DNA of 64,000 nucleotides from Calothrix sp. NIES-3974 (lineage in GTDB: Bacteria > Cyanobacteriota > Cyanobacteriia > Cyanobacteriales > Nostocaceae). A model generated the notes under the pieces. It was given only the letters and a program-made list of their open reading frames with translations. It was not told where the DNA came from and did not search any database. Position numbers and translations under genes: made by a program. Positions 63,599 to 64,000 of the stretch are shown piece after piece (the first letter of the stretch is position 1; each line of letters begins with the position of its first letter). The DNA is taken from positions 4,340,001-4,404,000 of the forward strand of contig NZ_AP018254.1 of NCBI RefSeq assembly GCF_002368395.1, read 5' to 3'.

Positions 63599-64000
<402 letters not shown>

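Overview
The window looks like chromosomal DNA of a filamentous, probably heterocyst-forming cyanobacterium (Nostocales). The evidence is psbB and psbT, an NblA, the GuaB3-yfr1-trxA arrangement, many HIP1 octamers (GCGATCGC), a XisI-family gene, and intergenic spaces full of heptanucleotide short tandem repeats (STRRs) of the kind known from heterocystous cyanobacteria. No rRNA, tRNA, CRISPR array or intact insertion sequence was recognised. I cannot name the species.

Layout. 1-5933: two flavoproteins (one cut by the edge), tmk, an FGGY sugar kinase and larE. 6761-11574: fni, sppA and a seven-repeat VCBS/FG-GAP protein. 11881-16288: rpsB with a structured leader, about 1 kb of repeats, tsf and an unknown coiled-coil protein. 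16356-20638: xisI, a PhyH-like dioxygenase carrying an in-frame 24-bp triplication, tex and a small membrane protein. 21520-24976: a dynamin/Era-like GTPase, the GuaB3 purine enzyme, the sRNA yfr1 and trxA. 25254-30821: an RNA m5C methyltransferase, a DUF2157/GDYXXLXY-type pair and a PEP-CTERM surface protein. 30822-34811: a small conserved gene, psbB, psbT and rpsA. 35050-42319: gatA, two RodZ-like HTH membrane proteins facing away from each other, a fasciclin protein and small conserved unknowns. 42860-45310: a Ser/Thr kinase and nblA. 46042-51815: stomatin/NfeD pair, membrane and TPR proteins, hrcA and a rhodanese. 52269-54872: a B12-binding-type radical SAM protein and a small membrane protein. 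54859-63136: four leftward signalling genes (sensor kinase, REC-GGDEF-EAL, REC-GGDEF, REC-histidine kinase). 63599-64000: the C-terminus of rsmH.

Functional themes are photosynthesis and its acclimation (psbB, psbT, nblA, the radical SAM protein), translation (rpsB, tsf, rpsA, gatA, rsmH, a further RNA methyltransferase), nucleotide metabolism (tmk, guaB3), isoprenoids (fni) and a phosphorelay/c-di-GMP cluster that may act as one pathway.

The most striking unexplained structure is the repeat landscape: (i) a MITE-like family of about 115 bp with terminal inverted repeats; (ii) modular palindromes with shared AGACG arms and exchangeable cores; (iii) heptad STRRs that run into or touch start and stop codons and encode one protein tail; (iv) a 62-bp duplication of a translation-initiation region. 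No clearly new defence or biosynthetic system was found.
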